Source of the DNA: Bacteroidota bacterium
GTDB taxonomy: Bacteria > Bacteroidota > Bacteroidia > Chitinophagales > Chitinophagaceae
Assembly: GCA_023391315.1 (NCBI GenBank)
Contig: JAEWBD010000462.1
Span: 1 to 7,057 of the forward strand
DNA: 7,057 nucleotides
Direction: 5' to 3'
Position numbers and translations under genes: made by a program. The notes beneath the pieces are model-generated. The model did not search any database and was not told the DNA's origin. It worked only from the letters and a program-made list of their open reading frames with translations. Of the stretch, positions 5,799 to 7,057 are shown in pieces. Within the stretch, counting starts at the first letter, position 1. The number at the start of each line of letters is the position of its first letter.

Positions 5799-5806
5799 CA
5801 AACTTA
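5799..5806 (-). promoter_or_regulatory. Candidate -7 box for the pseudokinase gene
   Basis: The minus strand reads TAAGTTTG, an exact match to the Bacteroidota TAnnTTTG box. Transcription from it would start near 5793 and give a leader of about 120 bases containing the whole nested hairpin. No TTG is found at the expected distance upstream, so confidence is low. Confidence 0.3.
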
Positions 5807-5813
5807 TAATACA

Positions 5814-5858
5814 GCTGTTGGTAAAATTTCTTAAACATTACCAAAGCATGATTTTTTT
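5814..5858 (+). terminator. Weak rightward terminator-like hairpin
   Basis: GCT-g-TTGGTAA (5814-5824, one bulged G) pairs with TTACCAAAGC (5838-5847) around a 13-base loop, and seven T follow at 5852-5858 after a four-base spacer. The stem is A/T-rich and the loop large, so it would be inefficient. It faces the right-hand kinase gene and has no upstream plus-strand gene. Confidence 0.3.
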
Positions 5859-5888
5859 ATACCGAAGCCTGCGTTTGGCAAGTTTAAG

Positions 5889-5920
5889 TTGTCTTACAAA
5901 GGAAAGACGGTTTAATTTTC
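5889..5920 (+). promoter_or_regulatory. Candidate promoter of the right-hand kinase gene
   Basis: TTG (5889-5891) and TAATTTTC (5913-5920, one mismatch to TAnnTTTG) are 21 bases apart, within the accepted Bacteroidota range. The leader would be about 70 bases and A/T-rich. If real, it lies downstream of the hairpin at 5814-5858, which would then not affect this gene. Confidence 0.3.
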
Positions 5921-5994
5921 AATTACGCCGTTTGTAACTATTAACTTTTTAATTACGATATCTTAAATAAATATTACGTTACCAATAAGCTAAA

Positions 5995-7057
5995 ATGGAC
6001 ACCGCTGCATCTATATTATTTTCTGCAAAGCCAGGAACCTTTTTAAAAAAAGACCTGGCAGTAAAGCTTATAGCAGTGCCAGTGCTGGCAGTACTAATAG
6101 TAAACGTTTCGAAAATAATAACCAATAACCGCTATAACTTTTTACAATTGTCGCTTATATATGCCTACTTCATCAGCCTGGCATGGCTTATATGGGAAGG
6201 CAATATGCGGCTGCTGCTGTTTCTTAAAGCTAATTTCAGGATGTCCTCAAAAGAATATTATAAAGCCGTTCTTGCTTTATATGGCTTTATTATTTTATAT
6301 ACAAGCTTTATTGCAACAGGTGGCCTCTTTTTATGGCTTAATTTTTCAAAGGAAGATTATTCATCTTATGGAAAAATTTTTCCTGCCGTTATCATTATAG
6401 TTATTACGGCTTTGTTTATCGCTAATCTGTATGAGATGTTTTATCTTAAAGCACAGCAACAGGATATAGAGAAAAGAGCAGAGCAGTTAAACATAGCTAA
6501 AACTCATGCGGAGCTGGTTGCACTGAAAAACCAGATAGATCCCCATTTTCTTTTTAACTCACTTAACACTTTATCTTACCTTATTTCCTCAGATCCCCAA
6601 AATGCCCGTTTATATAACGATACGCTGGCAAAAGTTTATCGCTATATTTTAGTAAGCAGGGAAAAAAATCTGGTATCAGCAGCGGATGAACTTGAATTTT
6701 TAAGCAATTTTTTTTATTTATTGAAAATAAGGTTTGACAAAGCTGTAAATATGGTTATTGAAATAAAAAGCATGTCAACTGAAGAAGTTTTTCTCCCACC
6801 TATTTCGTTGCAGGTTTTATTGGAAAATGCTATAAAGCATAATGAAGTTAGTTGTGCAAACCCGCTTTTGATAAATGTAATTCTCGCATCAAATTATATC
6901 ATAATAAGAAACCGCATCGTTAAAAAATCTTATGAGCAGCCATCAACAGGTACCGGCTTACATAACCTTGATAACAGGTATAAATTATTAACCGGTAAAA
7001 ACATAATTGTTTACAAAAACAACGATTATTTCACTGTTAAACTGCCCATCATATACC
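5995..7057 (+). CDS. LytS/YehU-type sensor histidine kinase (runs off the window end)
   Basis: The frame is open for 354 codons from ATG 5995 to the window edge. The last residues (YFTVKLPIIY) look like the end of the HATPase fold, so the stop is probably only a few codons away. Four membrane helices are predicted at about 24-42, 49-68, 88-115 and 128-146. A coiled-coil linker (about 149-180) leads into LKNQIDPHFLFNSLNTL (177-193), with the phosphoacceptor His184. The N-box SLQVLLENAIKHN (271-283) has Glu277 and Asn278, and the G-box TGTGLHN (318-324) is intact. Proteins of this type normally autophosphorylate and pass the phosphate to a LytTR-domain response regulator. None is seen here, but one could follow just beyond 7057. 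It is divergent from the related but motif-deficient kinase at 4580-5674. The ATG follows an A/T-rich stretch and precedes the first membrane helix by about 22 residues. Confidence 0.92.
   Translation, partial: MDTAASILFSAKPGTFLKKDLAVKLIAVPVLAVLIVNVSKIITNNRYNFLQLSLIYAYFISLAWLIWEGNMRLLLFLKANFRMSSKEYYKAVLALYGFIILYTSFIATGGLFLWLNFSKEDYSSYGKIFPAVIIIVITALFIANLYEMFYLKAQQQDIEKRAEQLNIAKTHAELVALKNQIDPHFLFNSLNTLSYLISSDPQNARLYNDTLAKVYRYILVSREKNLVSAADELEFLSNFFYLLKIRFDKAVNMVIEIKSMSTEEVFLPPISLQVLLENAIKHNEVSCANPLLINVILASNYIIIRNRIVKKSYEQPSTGTGLHNLDNRYKLLTGKNIIVYKNNDYFTVKLPIIY

Larger units (their letters stand above)
5675..5994. promoter_or_regulatory. 320-base divergent control region between the two kinase genes
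   Basis: This is the only gene-free stretch above 300 bases. From left to right it contains: an 11-bp outer inverted repeat (ATTGAATTTTT 5706-5716 / AAAAATTCAAT 5778-5788) centred on a leftward terminator-like hairpin (5728-5759); a box matching TAnnTTTG exactly on the minus strand (5799-5806); a weaker rightward hairpin with a T-run (5814-5858); and a promoter-like pair for the right-hand kinase (5889-5920). A 55-codon plus-strand frame (5770-5937) crosses these structures and is not called as a gene. No tRNA or known riboswitch was recognised. Confidence 0.5.

Noticed and set aside
5770..5937. 55-codon plus-strand frame between the kinase genes
   Set aside because: The predicted peptide is strongly basic with no recognisable motif, and the frame crosses a terminator-like hairpin and a promoter candidate. 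Chance opening in A/T-rich DNA is more likely, though a small basic membrane-active peptide cannot be excluded.
6161..6400. Alternative plus-strand frame within the right-hand kinase
   Set aside because: It overlaps the membrane-helix region of the canonical kinase in another frame, so its hydrophobicity is a by-product of that coding sequence.
1..7057. Mobile elements, CRISPR arrays, tRNA or rRNA genes
   Set aside because: No transposase, terminal inverted repeats with target duplication, regularly spaced repeats, or tRNA/rRNA-like sequence was found on either strand by reading.

Overview
The window looks like an ordinary chromosomal stretch from a member of the Bacteroidota, most likely the Chitinophagaceae or a close relative. 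This is inferred from moderately AT-rich DNA, A/T-rich translation starts without a Shine-Dalgarno sequence, promoter-like TTG / TAnnTTTG elements instead of sigma70-type ones, and gene content typical of the phylum (LemA next to a TPM-domain protein, enolase next to a DivIC/FtsB protein, LytS/YehU-type histidine kinases). No mobile element, CRISPR array, tRNA or rRNA was seen.

Left part (1-1596, all on the minus strand): the N-terminal part of a TPM-domain protein that runs off the window, lemA directly upstream of it with a 9-base gap (probable operon), then a gene for an exported bicupin-like protein. Middle part (1830-4562, plus strand): enolase (eno), a DivIC/FtsB-type division protein, a 76-residue protein resembling the front end of an anti-sigma factor, and endonuclease III (nth). 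Perfect 14-bp terminator-like hairpins lie just upstream of divIC and of nth, and in both cases the T-run ends within three bases of the next ATG. For nth the hairpin also overlaps the best promoter candidate on the plus strand.

Right part (4580-7057): two divergently transcribed membrane sensor kinases of the LytS/YehU (His_kinase, PF06580) family, separated by a 320-base intergenic region. The left one (minus strand) has lost the phospho-accepting histidine (Ala183 in its place) and the G-box glycines, so it looks like a pseudokinase. The right one (plus strand) is canonical in both motifs and runs off the window end. The intergenic region holds a strong leftward intrinsic-terminator-like hairpin in the presumed leader of the pseudokinase gene, enclosed by an 11-bp outer inverted repeat, plus a weaker rightward one. 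An intact kinase back to back with a degenerate one, with possible leader attenuation, is the most interesting part of the window. No LytTR response regulator is visible inside it.

The housekeeping genes (glycolysis, division, base-excision repair) are unrelated in pathway. The only functional groupings the sequence supports are lemA with the TPM gene and the pair of kinases.
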